A stretch of 64,000 bases of DNA, taken from NCBI GenBank assembly GCA_944989445.1, contig CALYLW010000729.1:186001-250000 (forward strand), read 5' to 3'. Under the pieces are notes generated by a model. That model did no database searches, was not told the origin of the DNA, and saw nothing but the letters and a program-made list of their open reading frames with translations. The position numbers were made by a program, and so were the translations under genes. Positions 23,430-34,936 of this stretch are shown one piece after another. The DNA comes from Ampullaceana balthica. Lineage: Eukaryota > Mollusca > Gastropoda > Lymnaeidae. Within the stretch, counting starts at the first letter, position 1. Each line of letters opens with the position of its first letter.

Positions 23430-24740
23430 TTGCTCATTGAAGTTTCTTTCTGGAAAATGTGTCATGATTTCCTGTAGTGAGGGTATATGTGTGGTATTAG
23501 TATTAGGCTGCATTTGAGACATTTGCCTTTGAAAAAGTTGCAGCTTGTTCCCAAAGGCCTTGATATATGAATATAATTGCATGGCTTACCACTGCATTGG
23601 ACCCTTGAATATTTGTGTTAATAACGTTTATATATCTTGTAATATTAACTAAAAATTCAAAATCTGCCAGCCAAGCACTATGAGATTATTCTGTAATTTA
23701 TTGTTCCTTATCTTCCATGAATTCCCTAATTTATTTTTAAGTGCCTAGAAGCGCTGAAGTGCCGTCCCCCGACTGAGCCATCTTACATCATTGTGATACA
23801 CCACATTTTTGTATTATCCCATTCTCCTTTGAGGTCAAGATGAAACTGCTGAATCTGGCGGTGAAACAACAGGGCTTTAGAGCGAATAACGTTTATAAGT
23901 TTTATCACCTACTTTATTACATAATCAAATCTAAGAAGTTTGACACAAATAATTTTTTGGGGAATGATACAGTGAAGTTTAAAAGCTTTGCCACCCTCTC
24001 CACTGACTTTGTTGCAGATAAGTGTTGTTAGTCCACTATGCTCACAAATAATGGCAGGAGGGCCATCAGTACTAATTCCAGATATGTTTTTTTCTGAGGT
24101 AGTTTAATGTCATTGAAAGCAGAACAAACGGAAGCAAATAAATTGTTTCTCCTTGTTTGATTTTAAAATTCTGGAGGTCAATCAATTCTTCACTCACACG
24201 CATGTCATCGTTAACTCTTCTAAAAAAAAAGTTTGGCAGTTTCAGATGCATCACACTCTCAAAAAAAGTCAAATTTTTCTGATTCTGCCTCTTATTGTAC
24301 CTTTATGTAAGATGCGATTTTTTTAAAATTCTGTGAACCGCAGTGTTGCTTGTCAAGCAAACATTGGCAAATTCCTGCTTTTTCTCGGGTCAGATATTTT
24401 CAACAATTTTTATCAATCATTCTTTTACAAACTAACCATCAGCAAATGATTGCTGTGTTTTGCTATCAGTGTTGCCACCTCATTACTTGCCTTTATAAAA
24501 TTTCATTTACATGTCCACGTCTTGAAAATAAGCTTTGCTGTGAGGTTATTCCAGATTCCAGTTGCTTCAGCTTCTCATTTCGTTCAGTTTCAGTCAGCTT
24601 GTCATAGTTAGTATGTTTGGTCTCGTTGTGCCTCTTGATATTGAATTTCTTGAAAACAGCCACAAACTCCAAACAAAACAAACATGTACACTTTTTATAT
24701 CGTTAAATGAAAAAAAACTATATTTTTACCGTTGGCCGTC
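23430..24740 (-). pseudogene. hAT transposase relic (GTF2IRD2/SCAND3/ZBED-like)
   Basis: On minus, 24681-24493 reads VFKKFNIKRHNETKHTNYDK then SQQSLFSRRGHVNE, the N-terminal block of this hAT lineage. Further along and in shifting frames come GISTDGPPAII near 24075, a HCIIPQK-like motif near 24000 (HCIIHQ in the family), and an FLVNITRYINVINTNIQGSN block near 23600-23660. Stops and frameshifts are frequent. Boundaries of the element and TSDs were not identified. Confidence 0.75.
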
Positions 24741-25399
24741 AATGAATTTTGCACACTTATCACTACATAACTTAATTAGGTTTTAATTACATTTTATTAC
24801 ATCTGTAAAAGTTTCTTTTTATAAAGCATAATTTTTTGTTTGATTTTTTAAAAAAAACTTCTCTGACATGGGGATTCCATTAGATTTTCTCATTTATTAT
24901 TATTACTTAGCATTTTGCTTTTTTAGTTTGATTTAGATTTTTTCCAAGAATGAAGTATTTTGAATTTAATGCTTCTTTTTTCTTTGTTAATCTTAACAGT
25001 TGACACTTATATGCGTGGAAAGACATACTGCAGTTAGTGTTCCCATTTTACTAATTCATCTAAGTCTTTTTGTACAATTGTGCCATCTTTGGTACATGTA
25101 ATATTTTAAAATTTATTCAAAATAAAACTTTTAACTATAATTTAGTTTCTAAAGTTGTTTCTGACTTCGATTACTACATTTTGTGTTTTACAGGAACTTC
25201 TAAGTATAATCGTATAATTCGTTTCAAGCTTTGACACAAAGTTTTAAAAAAAAATCAAAAAAAAATCACTGACATTTAAGTGGAGCTTTAGAAATGCTGG
25301 AAACGTTGTTTGGCATGTAAAGAATCATATTGAGGAGGATTTTGCGAGTTGAGTCTGATGTGGGACCAACTCCCCATTTGGAAAGATGCTCACTATGAA

Positions 25400-26330
25400 A
25401 ATGCATAAAATGATGAATTGTTTATTTTGTTACTGAGTAATTCCCTTGTCCACCTTGGATAAATCAATCCCCCAAACTTTACCAAGATTGTTCTTATTTG
25501 GGAATTGCTCAGGTTCAACTTCTTTTTTTTCTTTTTTACGAAGAAGGGTTTTTAAGGGAAACATTTTGACACTGAGCTCAAAGTAGAAAAAAGTACTCCA
25601 CGTTAAAACCTCAGGATAGGAAAATCAGGGTTAAAAAAACTGCCGATAACTTATTATACGTCTACAGTTTGGGACCAGAGATCCTGGGCGGGACAGGGCC
25701 ACCTTGTCCTAGGCTGAACAGAAAAAAATTCAAGACAGAAACGAGGCCTTCTATAAGAAGATTATTGAATTCTACATTCTAATAAGAATGGCAAGTGAAG
25801 TAGCCTTAACAGGCCTTGGCTATGAGGGACCTCACTATGCCATTTTTCCCTAACAATTGTCAGGAACCTACTTGGAGCTGGCTGTACTAAGGGAAGCTCT
25901 TGGCCCTGGGAACAAATCCCTGCCATCACGGAGATTCGAAGCCGTCACCCTCGGTACGCCAGAATTAGAATTATTATAGTTAATTGTGTCACTAATATAA
26001 TAACTAAAGCACAAAATAAACAACTACAATTCAATTTGACACTTACCTTAAACGATTATAGTAAATAATAATTGCAAAAAATGCTTCAGCTTTAATCTAT
26101 TGGAATATTAAAACATGAAAAACATAAGACTACACACAAACAAGCTGATGTTAATGCAGGGTATTGCTCCAGTCAAATCGGGATTATCACCTTTTAAGAT
26201 CTTACCGGGATTTCCTAAAGCCTGCAGCAAACGAATACAGAATCACAAGGACACAATTAGTTTACAGTTAAGATACCTATAATTATTTCGGTACAGTAAT
26301 TTATTTATTAAAACTAGTTATTGAAATATT
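25400..26330. repeat. Dispersed repeat R3, inverse of 40160-41040
   Basis: The text 'tccagtcaaatcgggattat' and 'ccgggatttcctaaagc' here, and the inverse 'gataatcccgatttgactgg' at 40280-40310, mark two copies in opposite orientation. 'gattcgaagc' and 'acattctaataa' blocks also match. A weaker relative is at 21130-21270. Non-coding; class unknown. Confidence 0.55.
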
Positions 26331-26639
26331 TCATTGTCATTTGTGAAAGTTTTGTTGATTAAAATTTTATTCAATGAATAAATTTAATGAAAATATTCTT
26401 AGTTTATTTTGTATGGCGATTTTCAAAAAAAATATTTTCATTTTTTTTTGGGTGTGTTTATGGATAAATTAGCCTTTTATTTTTTAGCATGTAAAACAAC
26501 ATTTGTGTTTTATTTCAAACGAGCAACCAAGCCCGTCCAAGGACGTTCCGCCACCGTTCGGTGGCATGTTGTAACTCCCTTTAACAGCCGTCTCGACAGG
26601 CATACATGTGCATCACGTCAAAAATACTATTCATTATAG

Positions 26640-26860
26640 TTAAAATAAATAACTCGTAAAAACAGAGCTTTTGACTATAAATCCCAACGCGCATAACTCA
26701 AAATAAAGTGTTGGAAGAAGTACTGCACCAAAAATAACTCGTTTTGAACGTCCGCGTAAACTTGATAGGATTGGCTGTAGGAGTCATGTGTGTTTGAGAG
26801 ACCAATCGCTATAGATGACGGGACATAACTTAGCCTTTTATTATATAGGATACCATCCTT
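26640..26860. repeat. MITE-like repeat fragments
   Basis: 'ttttgactataaatccc' is the same end motif found at 37500, 46976 and 47518. 'tactgcaccaaaaataactc' recurs at 54890 and inverted at 15975. Short, non-coding pieces of one or two DNA transposon families. Confidence 0.45.
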
Positions 26861-26869
26861 TGCTAAGCC

Positions 26870-27700
26870 GAATCTATAGCTATGAATTATTTTGCTATGC
26901 ATGTTTTTAAATTACATTTGTACCTTATTGAATTTTTAGTTTAATATCCAGTGCTCTTTATGGTAAGTAAAATTGTCTCAATATTATATAATTAAATTGT
27001 TTTATGTTTATAAACTATACGTTGCATTCTCAATAGAAAATTCAGGACAACATTTTAGATTTTATAACCAGAAAACACAACTTCAATCATGGCACACAGA
27101 GTGATACTTAACAAACAATAAGTGATGTATTTTAACCTTCGTAATAGAATTTTTAAGTCGGAACACTTCAGCCGCAAATTTTGTGTATATTTCTAGTACT
27201 ATTATATATTTTCAAACGCAAAGTATATGTTGAGGCTCTTAGCTTAGATTTATTAATTATGATTATTAAAAATTATGTTTTACCGAGTGTGCTTACACAG
27301 CATTAGATAAAATGTAAATTAATATTGGTAATCTTTACATTCATCTGACACCTTTTATTTTATGATTAATCCTTGTGGAACTACCTAGTTTACTATCAAC
27401 AGTTCTAACTTAGAGCCAATTTGTTTTATAAAATCTGTTCTGTGCTTAGTTAAAAATTTTGAATACACTTAGAAAAAGAAAAAGATAAACTAAAGTGTTT
27501 GTGCATACTAAGTCTATTTTAAAATAAAATTATTATCTTGTGTATATAGGAAATTATTATGTTTTTATTAAAAAAACAGAATACATTTACTTGCAGTGCT
27601 TTTTCTCATTACAACAATATTAAAAAAAAATACACGTACATGTGTGCATATATATTTATACCTGTATATATTAAAAGAAATCATTTTATATTATATTATG
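26870..27700. other. No feature seen
   Basis: AT-rich DNA with no coding signal, splice-paired exon or clear repeat recognised on either strand. Confidence 0.4.
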
Positions 27701-27709
27701 AATATTATT

Positions 27710-27950
27710 TAAAGTATTAGGGCTATAGTGAATGAAAGAAGGATCACTAAGAGCAGAGGAGCAAACTAGGGCAGAATCAGTTGAAAAAGAGCGAGGAGGA
27801 AGGCCAGGCAACACTGCCCCACTGCATTTGTGTGTGTGACATGCAGAAGAGACTGCCACTCAAGGATTGGTCTCATCAGCCAGACCAAGAGCTGCAAATA
27901 ATAAAGATAAATATATCGTCTTTCGTAGACGGATAGGTGCAATAACATTT
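27710..27950 (+). mobile_element. LINE 3' tail fragment
   Basis: On plus, the frame through 27820-27890 reads VTCRRDCHSRIGLISQTKSC, the standard last residues of a widespread LINE type, followed by 3' UTR text 'atcgtctttcgtagacggat'. The same UTR style ends the LINE at 28396. It is heavily 5'-truncated. Confidence 0.7.
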
Positions 27951-27959
27951 AAGAAGTAT

Positions 27960-28380
27960 GTTTATAACTATATTATAAGCAAAGTTATTTATTAAATTGT
28001 TTGAATATTTATACAACACATTCATGAAATAATTCTTGAAAATTATGATGCAACATTGTAGTATAACCACTTGTATAATCAATGAAAAGGACTATACACG
28101 CATTAATCAAATAACATATACTTAGAGATGTTTTCATTTAATAAAAACATAATGCAGACATAGGAAAAACTAATTTATTCAATAATTTATTGTCACAAAT
28201 ATTGTTAAAATACTTTATATGAGTTACTTTCTTTTTGTATATGAAAAATTAAATTATGATGTTCATTAATGCAATAAAATCATAAATGGTTCTTTATAAT
28301 ACATCTTGCTGTATTTAATTTTTAAAGAATAATATATTTCACATAACTATCAAATCTTCTATTGTCTTATATGCTCTTAC
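27960..28380. other. No feature seen
   Basis: AT-rich DNA without recognisable coding or repeat content. Confidence 0.4.
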
Positions 28381-28439
28381 TTTATCTGTTACATAATCGG
28401 CATCCTTCCGTCTCGCGAGACGATGGTGCATCACTGTTG

Positions 28440-29673
28440 AATTGGGTTGCATGTCCTCGAGTGGCTGTGCAGTCCTATCCTTGAGTGACAGTCTTTACCA
28501 CTGCTTTTACACACGAATTCTGTGCTACCAAATGTTTTGGCCTTTCTCCTAGCTCTTCTTTCTGTATCCTCCTCCATCCTTCGCTGCTCGGCTACTATGA
28601 CGCCCTCTTTGAAAACTGTGCGCCAAGTAGATCGGTCTTCTGCCTTTTACTCCCAGTCGCTTGTGTGTATTCTGGCTGCTTTCATGTCCCTTTGGGGGAC
28701 CTGTCTTCCTCTCTCCCAATGCCAGTTCTCCATATAGTAAGTCCTTGGGGTTCATTCTTTTAACATGTCCTAACCATCTGAGGCGTCTTTCACAAAGGAT
28801 TGAGAACATGCTTTGGGTATTGGCGCACATTTGGACCTCACTATTAGGCACCTTGACTTGCCATTTAATGCCTAGGATGCGTCACAGGCATCTCAGGTGG
28901 AAGCTATTAGGCTTGCGCTCTTGGGATGTATAAGTGGTCCATGTCTAGCTCCCGTATAGCAGTGTACTAATGACGCAGGCTCTATAGACACACAGTTTGG
29001 TTTTCTCTGTTAACTTGGTGTTTTGCCAGACCCGTTTGCTTAATTTAGCCATTGTGGCAGCTGCCTTGCCAATTCTACTGTTTATTTCCTCTTCAATGGA
29101 CAATGTATCGGAGACTTTGGAATCCAAGTAGGTGGAGCTGTCCACAACCTCCAAGTTTTCATTGTCAATATTGATGTTAGGAGGAGTTTGTGTGTCTTGG
29201 GCCATGATGTTTGTCTTTTTCAAGCTGATTTGCAGACCAAATTCTTTGAAGGCATTGGAGAAGCTTGACGCGAGTTGTTGCAAATCAGTTTCTGTGTCTG
29301 CTGTTAATGCCGCATCATCGGCGAAGAGTAGCTCACGAATTAGGATATCTGTCGTTTTGGTCTTGGCTCGGAGGCGGGCAGTTTTGAAAAGTCCTCCATC
29401 AGCTCTGATGTGTAACCAGATTCCATCACTGCTATCCTTGAATGCGTATCGAAGCAGTACAGAGAAGAATATTGTGAACAGTGTTGGTGCAAGTACACAA
29501 CCTTGTTTAACTCCACTGCTGACAGGAAAGGCTTCTGACGTAGCTCCATCGAATTGCACTGAGCCCTGCATATTTTCATGGAACTGTCTGATGATGGCAA
29601 TTAGGTTTGGGGGACAGCCGATTATTACCAGGATTTGGAATAGCCCTTTACGACTGACGAAATCAAAGGCTTT
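28440..29673 (-). pseudogene. 3' half of LINE ORF: reverse transcriptase C-terminal part
   Basis: On minus it begins KAFDFVSRKGLFQIL (29671 on). An open run of 208 codons (29571-28945) follows, with SSGVKQGCVLAPTLFTIFF, LLFADDAALTADTETDLQQL (catalytic FADD) and FGLQISLKKTNIM. After a frameshift come LCERRLRWLGHVKRMNPKDL and the tail. The last part is the 3' UTR with 'cgtctcgcgagacgg'. The open frame on the opposite strand (29132-29740) is only its shadow. Confidence 0.85.
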
Positions 29674-30430
29674 ACGGGGCTGTGGTCTAAGTGATAGTGC
29701 GCTGTGTCTGTGGTACCGAGACTTTAAAAAAATCGGTTAAGTGTTCGATTCCTGCTGCTGGCGAGTTTACTAAGCTCCACTAGGAACCCCTACGGGTAGA
29801 TGATGCTCGTTAACCTTGGCTGGTAGTTCATCTAGGAGAAGGAAACTCCGACTTCAAACCTCCGCTGCATTGCGGCCACACCCACTACTCGGGAAAGGCT
29901 AAGAGAGTTAACCCTGACCGAAAAACAGGTAATGGAGCACCTACAGGCGGTCTGTACATAAAAGTACATTACGGCAGCTCCTGCTACGCCAATGGCAGCC
30001 AAGCTGTATCGACGCAAGTCGTTCCCTTGGTTACACCATTGACGGGGGGATATGCTGTATGGTCAGCAGCTAATTCTCCATAATACCCGCCCAGGATTGC
30101 ATCACCTCTGGAGAGAACACTCCAGCGTCGCCGCAAGGTGTCGACAAAACACGGGAAGCAGCAGTTACCGGTTCTAAGCAAAAGCTCAGATTACGTAGAA
30201 CTAGGCGCCAGGGGCCGCTTCCGACGGTGGGAGAGACTCCCAAAGTCTCACAGGACAGCTAACGCCCGCCTCAAATTGGACAGCCCCGTCAAATAGGTGC
30301 TATCCCGTCATGGCATGCCTTTTCCACTGGGTGCGTGGAGATTAGAGTTCCACTTAACAAGTGGGCCATAAAGCCCCGCACCAAGCAAAATAAAACATAC
30401 AAAGAAGACCCCATCTCTTCGAAGCGCTAG
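29674..30430 (+). mobile_element. 5' leader of the inverted LINE segment
   Basis: This is GC-richer, non-coding sequence between the inversion junction and the endonuclease frame, containing 'ccactaggaacccctacggg' and 'gacttcaaacctccgctgc'. A 5' leader of about 750 bp without an ORF1 is consistent with a near full-length element. Short open frames here are not recognisable proteins. Confidence 0.6.
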
Positions 30431-32272
30431 CTGTAACGTGAGGACTATGTGTTCCGGCATCACTTATGACCTGCAGTCAATAAACGACACACGAAAGACA
30501 GGTATAATCGATAGAGAGCTCAAGAGGCTAAATTTTGACATAGCATGCCTTCAGCAGACCAGGCTCCCAGACAATGGATCACTAAAAAATTACAAGGCAC
30601 ATTACACCTTCTTCTGGCAAGGCAGACCTACAGATGAATCAAGACAGCATGGTGTAGGTTTTGCGGTTAAGAACAACCTTCTGCCATCCAATGAACCCCC
30701 GTCATCAGGCACAGAAGGATAATCACTTTAAGACTCAAAACTGATGCGGGGCCAGCAATCATTCTTAGTGTTTATGCCCCAACTCTCTGTTCAACCCCGG
30801 AAGAGAAAGACCAGTTCTATGGAGCTTTAGACCAGGCAATAGCCAGCATCCACAAAGATGAGGCAATCTACCTCCTAGAAGATTTCAATGCTAGAGTGGG
30901 GCGCGACCACGAAGCCTGGCCCACATGCCTTTGACTCTTTGGAAGAGGAAAGATAAATGAGAATGGACAGAGGCTTCTGGAACTGTGCTACTCACGAGGC
31001 CTGTGTGTGACCAACACGTTCATCAAATGTAAGGATATACACCAAGTATCGTGGAGACAAACTCGATCGCGCCAATGGAACCAGCTGGACCTCATCATCA
31101 CCAGGCGTGCACAACTGGCTAGCATCCTACTCATCCGCAGCTATCATAGCGCCGACTGCGACACGGATCACTCCCTTGTGGCCAGCAAGGTACGAATTAT
31201 GAGGAAAAATTCGTACCACACCAAGAAAAAGGGATGTCCACTCATCAACACTTTCTCCATGAAAGACCCTGTGAAAACGCAGCTGTTCACTGACAAAGTG
31301 AATGAACGTCTCTCAAAGACGTCCCCAAGCGTCACCATTGACTCCAAATGGACGCATCTCAGAGACACAATCTATACATCAGCAATAAATGCCTTTGACA
31401 AGAAATCTCTAAAAAATACGGACTGGTTTGATTAAAATTGGGATGAGATGAAACCCGTCACTGAAGCCAAAGGGAAAGCTCTTATGGCATAAAATGAAAA
31501 GCCCACACCCGACAGGCTGCATGCCTTAAAAACAGCAAATTCGCATGCCCAAAAAGTTGCCGTCAATGTGTCAATACCTACTTACTTAACATCTGCCCCA
31601 GCATACAATCAGCTGCAGACATAGGCAATGCCAAAGCCATGTACGAAAATATCAAAAGAGCAACTGGCTCTTTGACGTCCAAAATTGCCCCCCTAAAGTC
31701 CAAAAGTGGAGAAGTTATTCAAGACCAGGCAGGTCAGCCAAAACGGTGGGAGTTGCATTATTTGGAACTGTACTCAATAGTTACCAAAGTCTCCAGCACC
31801 GCTCTAGATGACATTCCCGATGTCATGCAAACACAGGAAAAGCTGAGCAAAGCAATTGACAGCCTAGTTTGTGGAAAAGCTCCTGGGAATGATGGCATAC
31901 CACCGGAAGCTCTATAGAGTGGCAAGACAGCTTTACTACAGCCATTGCACGAGCTTCTGTCCCTCTGCTGGGAACAGGGCTATACCCCCCAAGACCTTAA
32001 GGATGCAAATATAGTGACACTATAAAAAACAAGGGTAATAGAAGTGACTGCAATAACTATCGCGGCATTTCACTCCTTAGTATTGTAGGAAAGGCCTTCG
32101 CCCGTGTCATACTAACACTTTTACAGAGTCTAGCATCCCGTGTCTATCCAGAATCTCAGTGCGCTTTCCGGGCTGGTCGGTCTACCATAGACATGGTGTT
32201 CTCCATACGACATCTCCAGGAAAAAAACAGAGCAAAAGATGCCACTATACATTGTCTTTGTGGACCTTACGA
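30430..32272 (+). pseudogene. 5' half of LINE ORF: endonuclease and start of reverse transcriptase
   Basis: An apurinic-type endonuclease is readable in pieces: NVRTMCSGITYDLQSIND, DIACLQQTRLPDNGSL, FFWQGRPTDESRQHGVGFAV, ILSVYAPTLCSTPEEKDQFY, LLEDFNARVGRDHEAWP, SRQWNQLDLIITRR and SADCDTDHSLVASKVR. The reverse transcriptase then starts with GKAPGNDGIPPEAL, NYRGISLLSIVGKAFARVIL, CAFRAGRSTIDMVFSIRHLQ and, in a shifted frame, LYIVFVDLT. Several stops and shifts are present. The catalytic Glu of the LQET motif is Gln here, and GDFN is EDFN. Confidence 0.85.
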
Positions 32273-32508
32273 ATCTGTTACATACGCTCCTTCTAAACAG
32301 ACGATTATTGCGTCCTACAATTATCCAAAAATATTATTTGGTCTACACGAGTCAACAAGTCAGTGGTCTTTTTTTAAATATATTATATTTATAAATCTAT
32401 TTCTAAAAAGTAAGTTTCAAATAATATAGCGTATATCTGTATTTAATTATATTTATTATTGTGCTTTAAGTTATGAAATAATGACTTTATGAAACATACA
32501 TTTAGTAA

Positions 32509-34699
32509 TCTATACTAATAAAAGGCAAAGCCCTGACTCACTCACTCACTAACTCACTGATTCATAACTGATTCTCCGATTTCCCGTGTAGGTAGAAGCA
32601 TGAAACTTTGGGAAGGTGAGTAGCCTCTCGCGACGATAATTGGAGTAAAAGCATTTTAATATTAACACTCATGGGGGCTGGGGGCCCAAAAACGTTTTTT
32701 TTCTTCCTCATATTGCCTATATAAAATTTGAATATCACTAATTCTCCTATTTCCCGAGTAGGTAGAAGCATGAAACTTTGGGAAATTGTTGAGTACAAAC
32801 CCGCGATGGTAACGGGAGAAAAAATGTTTAAATTTTCACTTCCTTGATGGAAGTTTTTTCTTTAATGAGCTATATAAAAATTAAAAATCACTCATTCTCC
32901 TATTTCCCGTGTAGGTAGAAGCATGAAACTTGAGGTAGTTGCTAAGTACACTTCCACGATGGTAACAGGTAAAAACAATATTTAAATTATCACTTACTGG
33001 GGGCCAGGGGCCCAAATGTAGTTTTTTCTTATATTAAAACTGACTCATCATTAATTCTTGGATTTCCCGTGTAGGTAGAAGCATGAAACCTTGGAAAGTT
33101 GTCAAGTAGCCTCTCTTGACGGCAAATGACGAAAATAAATTTTAAAATTCACCTTCATGGGGGCGGGGGCCTAAAATCTTTTTTTTTCTTAATAGGGGCT
33201 ATATAAACATTTAATTTTCCTATTTGCCGAGTAGGTAGAAACATGAAACTTCGGGAAGTTGTTGAGTACACTTCTGCGATGGTAACAGGCGAAAAAATAT
33301 TCAAATTTTCACTTACTGGGGCCCATGGGCCCAAATGCAGTTTTTTCCTAATATGAGGTATATAAAAACTGAAAATAACTAATCCTCCTATTTCCTGTGT
33401 AGGAAGAAGCAAGAAACTTTGAGTAGTTGTTAAGTATCATTCTGCAATGGTAACAGGTTAAACAAATATATAAATTATCAATTACTTGGGGCCGGGGTCC
33501 AAAATGTAGTTTTTTTCTTATATAAAACACTGACTCATCACTTTTTCTCCAATTTATAGTGTTGGTAGCAGCATTAAACTTTGGAGAGTTGTTAAGTACA
33601 CTTTTGCAATGGTAACAGGTGAAAAAGAATTTTGAAATTTACACTCATGTGGGCCGAGGGCCCAAAAACGTTTTTTTCCCTTATATGTGCTATATAAAAA
33701 CTAAAAATCCCTTATTCTCCTATTTCCCGAGAAGGTAGAAGCATGAAACTTTGAATAGTTGTTGGATAGCATTCCGCCATGATAACAGGTGAAACAATTA
33801 TAATAAGTATCACATCCTGGGGGCCGGGGGCCCAAATGTAGTTTATTCCTAATATGTTCTATACAAAAACTGAAAATCACGAATTCTCCTATTTCCCGTG
33901 TAGGTGGAAGCATGAAACTTTGGGCAGTTGTTAAGTAATATTCCGCGATGGGAACAGGTAAAAAAATATATAAATTATCACTTACTGGGGAGTGGGGCCC
34001 AAATTTAGTTTTTTTCTATTATTAAAAACTGACTCAACACTAATTTTCCAACTTCCCGTGAAGGTGGAAGCTAAAACTTTGGGAACTTGCTTAGTACACT
34101 CTTATAAAGATAAATGGCGAAAAAGAATTATAAAATTTCACTCATGGGTGGCCGGGCCCAAAACTGTTTTTTTTCCGTATATGGGATATATAAAACTGAA
34201 TGAACATTAATTCATCATATTCCCGTGAAGGTAGAAGCATGAAACTTTGGAAAGTTGTTGAGTACCCTCCCGCGATGGTAACAACCAAAACAAATATAAA
34301 ATTATCAATCACTAGGGGGCTGGGGGCCCAAATGTAGTTTTTTTCTTATATGGGCTATATAAAACAGACTCATCATTAAATATCTAACTTCCCGTGTAGT
34401 TAGGAGCATGAAACTTTGGGAAGTTGTTGAGTGCCCTTCCGCAAGTGTAGCAGAAGAAAAAACAATTAAATTATCAGCTTTATATGATCACGGAAAGTGT
34501 GTCATTTTATTTTACTTTTCGTATTTATTTTTCTGCGGGACTACGACAGACAGACAGACCAGACGGTGAGATTAATATATGTATGATATCCATCATGATC
34601 CAGATTGAAATCAATTGATGTTTTGAATTTTTGTTACTCGAGTTCTCAAGGCTTACTGAAATCCTAATTTACCGCAGCTAAGTGCGGGTATTTTGCTAG
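32509..34699 (+). mobile_element. Non-autonomous Helitron with internal tandem repeats
   Basis: The left end is TCTATACTAATAAAAGG preceded by A (32508). The right end is CTAG at 34696-34699 followed by T (34700), as expected for insertion between A and T without duplication. A short hairpin, CCGCA (34672-34676) with TGCGG (34683-34687), lies 9-12 bp before CTAG. The interior has about twelve diverged repeats. No Rep/helicase coding was seen. Confidence 0.85.
32575..34480. repeat. About twelve repeats of about 160 bp inside the Helitron
   Basis: Each unit has 'tttcccgtgtaggtagaagc' with 'atgaaactttgg', a GATGGTAACAGG-like block, 'gggggccgggggcccaaa' and 'tatgggctatataaaa'. The conserved 'gtaggtagaagcatgaaa' occurs near 32587, 32757, 32911, 33069 and onward to about 34395. 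Units have diverged, so the array is old. Confidence 0.8.
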
Positions 34700-34932
34700 T
34701 TGACAATATAACCATCCGAGCTGAACAATCAGTCACATGGAACTGAGGTAACTGGTATGCACAAAATGGTCTTGGCAAGGAATGACAGTATTGGATATCG
34801 GTTTTCATTAAGTTTCCACCATTGTAGAGGGTAAATGGATTCAGGAACTTTCATCTCCATTTTGTAACGAAGTAATTCATCAGAAGGTCTGTTGTCATTT
34901 TCTGTCTCTGAGTCACACTCCAATACTGCCAT
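34700..34932 (-). pseudogene. hAT transposase C-terminal fragment
   Basis: On minus, 34932-34729 reads [20 protein letters not shown], then [20 protein letters not shown] and [12 protein letters not shown]. This is the W-W...YP.L..LAK..L.IP.TS.P core of the hAT dimerisation domain (BED-finger type). It is cut on the right by the hAT at 34937 and on the left abuts the Helitron at 34699. The conserved E-R-x-F-S after the final Pro is missing. Confidence 0.8.
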
Positions 34933-34936
34933 TAGC

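Larger units (their letters stand above)
28396..32272 (-). mobile_element. LINE insertion with 5' inversion (twin priming), 12-bp TSD
   Basis: ATCTGTTACATA at 28384-28395 is repeated exactly at 32273-32284. The 3' part (29673-28396) reads on minus, and the 5' part (about 29674-32272) reads on plus. The 5' part stops at codons for ...VDLT near 32270 and the 3' part starts at KAFDFVSR near 29673, so together they are one contiguous reverse transcriptase with almost no loss. This is the product expected from twin priming. The target was itself a relic of the LINE family at 22725. Reading frames contain several stops. Confidence 0.92.

Noticed and set aside
29132..29740. 202-codon open frame on plus
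   Set aside because: Antisense shadow of the LINE reverse transcriptase, which has the FADD and KQGCVLAP motifs on minus.
33155..33913. Repeated open frames on minus containing LPTREIG and FLPTRQIG
   Set aside because: Translations of the Helitron internal repeat units; phase is lost between units and there is no start or splice pattern.
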